Below, piece by piece: positions 63,518-64,000 of a DNA stretch of 64,000 nucleotides. The notes beneath the pieces are model-generated. The model was not told where the DNA came from, searched no databases, and saw nothing but the letters and a program-made list of their open reading frames with translations. Positions within the stretch are counted from its first letter, which is position 1. Each line of letters starts with the position of its first letter. The position numbers were made by a program, and so were the translations under genes. Source of the stretch: Bacillus paramycoides (GTDB lineage: Bacteria; Bacillota; Bacilli; Bacillales; Bacillaceae_G). The stretch covers positions 33,027-97,026 of the forward strand of contig NZ_MAOI01000071.1 in assembly GCF_001884235.1 (NCBI RefSeq), read 5' to 3'.

Positions 63518-64000
63518 TTAAGCGATTCTAAATATAGTAAGTCGAACGTTAGTGTTTCCGGTTGAAGGGAGCGTAATCTCGTTAAGAGTAGATTGGAGAG
63601 AAATATTTGCGCCAGCTGCTAAAGTTTCAATTGTTGTAAAGGAAAGCGAGTCGCCTATTAAATTAGAGGAGAAATTATCTGTTGCGACTGTACCATTTAT
63701 TGAAATTCCAACACCAAATGGGGCGCCGCCTGGTGCAGTTGTAGAGATTGAGACGCTAATTACATAAATACCAGCATTGACGACGGTAACTGTGTCTGTG
63801 CCTTTAAAAATAATATTGTTTACATTAATTGCAGTGCCGAAAATGAAGTTATTAAATTGGAGTACAGTTTGTTGAATATTATTTTGTACAACAATTGTCG
63901 CGATTGGGAAGTTTGGTCCAGTCGGTCCGGTAGCGCCCGTGATACCTTGAGGTCCAGTGGCGCCAGTAGCACCCGTGATACCTTGAGGTCCAGTAGCCCC
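63518..64000 (-). CDS. BclA-like collagen-repeat surface protein (3' part only)
   Basis: The stop codon is at 63520-63518 and the frame runs off the right edge. The visible 160 residues begin with Gly-X-Thr/Pro collagen triplets (GATGPQGITGAT in a 12-residue, 36-bp period) and continue in a 130-residue C-terminal domain (NFPIATIVVQNNIQQTVLQF to RLTIFRIA) that looks like the TNF-like trimerisation head of exosporium glycoproteins such as BclA. It is probably a spore-surface or cell-surface glycoprotein. The start, the N-terminal targeting motif and the repeat number are outside the window. The gene converges with hfq. Confidence 0.88.
   Translation of the reverse strand, partial: GATGPQGITGATGATGPQGITGATGPTGPNFPIATIVVQNNIQQTVLQFNNFIFGTAINVNNIIFKGTDTVTVVNAGIYVISVSISTTAPGGAPFGVGISINGTVATDNFSSNLIGDSLSFTTIETLAAGANISLQSTLNEITLPSTGNTNVRLTIFRIA

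Noticed and set aside
63552-63767. A 71-codon plus-strand ORF
   Set aside because: It is the antisense shadow of the collagen-like gene's C-terminal domain.
63930-64000. 36-bp tandem repeat considered as a CRISPR-like array
   Set aside because: The repeat is in-frame coding for Gly-X-Y triplets with no spacers.

Overview
The window is chromosomal DNA of a low-GC, endospore-forming Firmicute, and the gene content points to the Bacillus cereus group. The miaB-ymcA-cotE-mutS-mutL order is a Bacillus backbone. Two perfect matches to the PlcR box (TATGNANNNNTNCATA) precede secreted virulence-type genes, including a phosphatidylinositol-specific phospholipase C, and a BclA-like collagen-repeat protein begins beside hfq. 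I cannot resolve the species from sequence alone. No rRNA, tRNA, CRISPR array, prophage or intact insertion sequence was seen.

Layout. 1-9.2 kb: 2-oxoacid:ferredoxin oxidoreductase (korAB), tRNA methylthiolation (miaB), the RNase Y accessory protein YmcA/RicA, spore coat CotE and mismatch repair (mutSL). 9.2-13 kb: a gene-poor stretch with a small unknown gene and a decayed IS6/IS240-type transposase start, then a solitary 927-residue TPR-plus-GTPase protein. 13-17 kb: a lipoteichoic acid synthase paralogue and a FAD-dependent dehydrogenase, both on the minus strand. 17.2-21.4 kb: a secretion locus with a LysM/SleB cell-wall hydrolase and a subtilase, divergent around one PlcR box, and plcA behind a second box. 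21.6-23.8 kb: 6-phospho-beta-glucosidase with its GntR/UTRA regulator. 24-27.3 kb: a small membrane protein, a MocR-type regulator, a CidA/CidB-like pair and a YfmQ-like protein. 27.3-34.3 kb: membrane and unknown proteins, a GGDEF-EAL cyclic-di-GMP protein, a VOC protein, a histidine phosphatase and a YczE-type membrane protein.

34.4-38.8 kb: peptidase T, then the adaptive alkylation response operon (adaA-ogt-alkA, minus strand) and exonuclease III. 38.9-44 kb: a Fur-controlled bacillibactin uptake operon (feuA-feuB-feuC-ATPase-esterase), followed by a broken 3' fragment of a cation diffusion facilitator gene. 44.2-48.3 kb: a small unknown gene flanked by two copies of a short repeat, then csoR-copZ-copA with four CsoR-like palindromes. 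48.3-56.8 kb: acetyltransferase, HU, a formate/nitrite family channel, metallophosphoesterase, an M20 amidohydrolase, an amino acid permease, two small membrane proteins, a CtaM-like protein and an iron alcohol dehydrogenase. 56.9-60.5 kb: fruR-fruK-fruA. 60.8-64 kb: an SH3/3D-domain wall protein, an unknown small gene, miaA-hfq, and the 3' end of the collagen-like gene.

Most of the window is ordinary core genome. The best candidates for something less described are the solitary TPR-GTPase with an aberrant G3 motif (10.2-13.0 kb), the 95-base gene overlap at 27.7 kb, the MocR/CidAB pairing, and an orphan CsoR-like promoter with a cysteine-containing mini-ORF at 45.25 kb. I saw no clearly new multi-gene defence or biosynthetic system. 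Start sites were re-chosen from ribosome binding sites in about fifteen genes, as stated in each entry.
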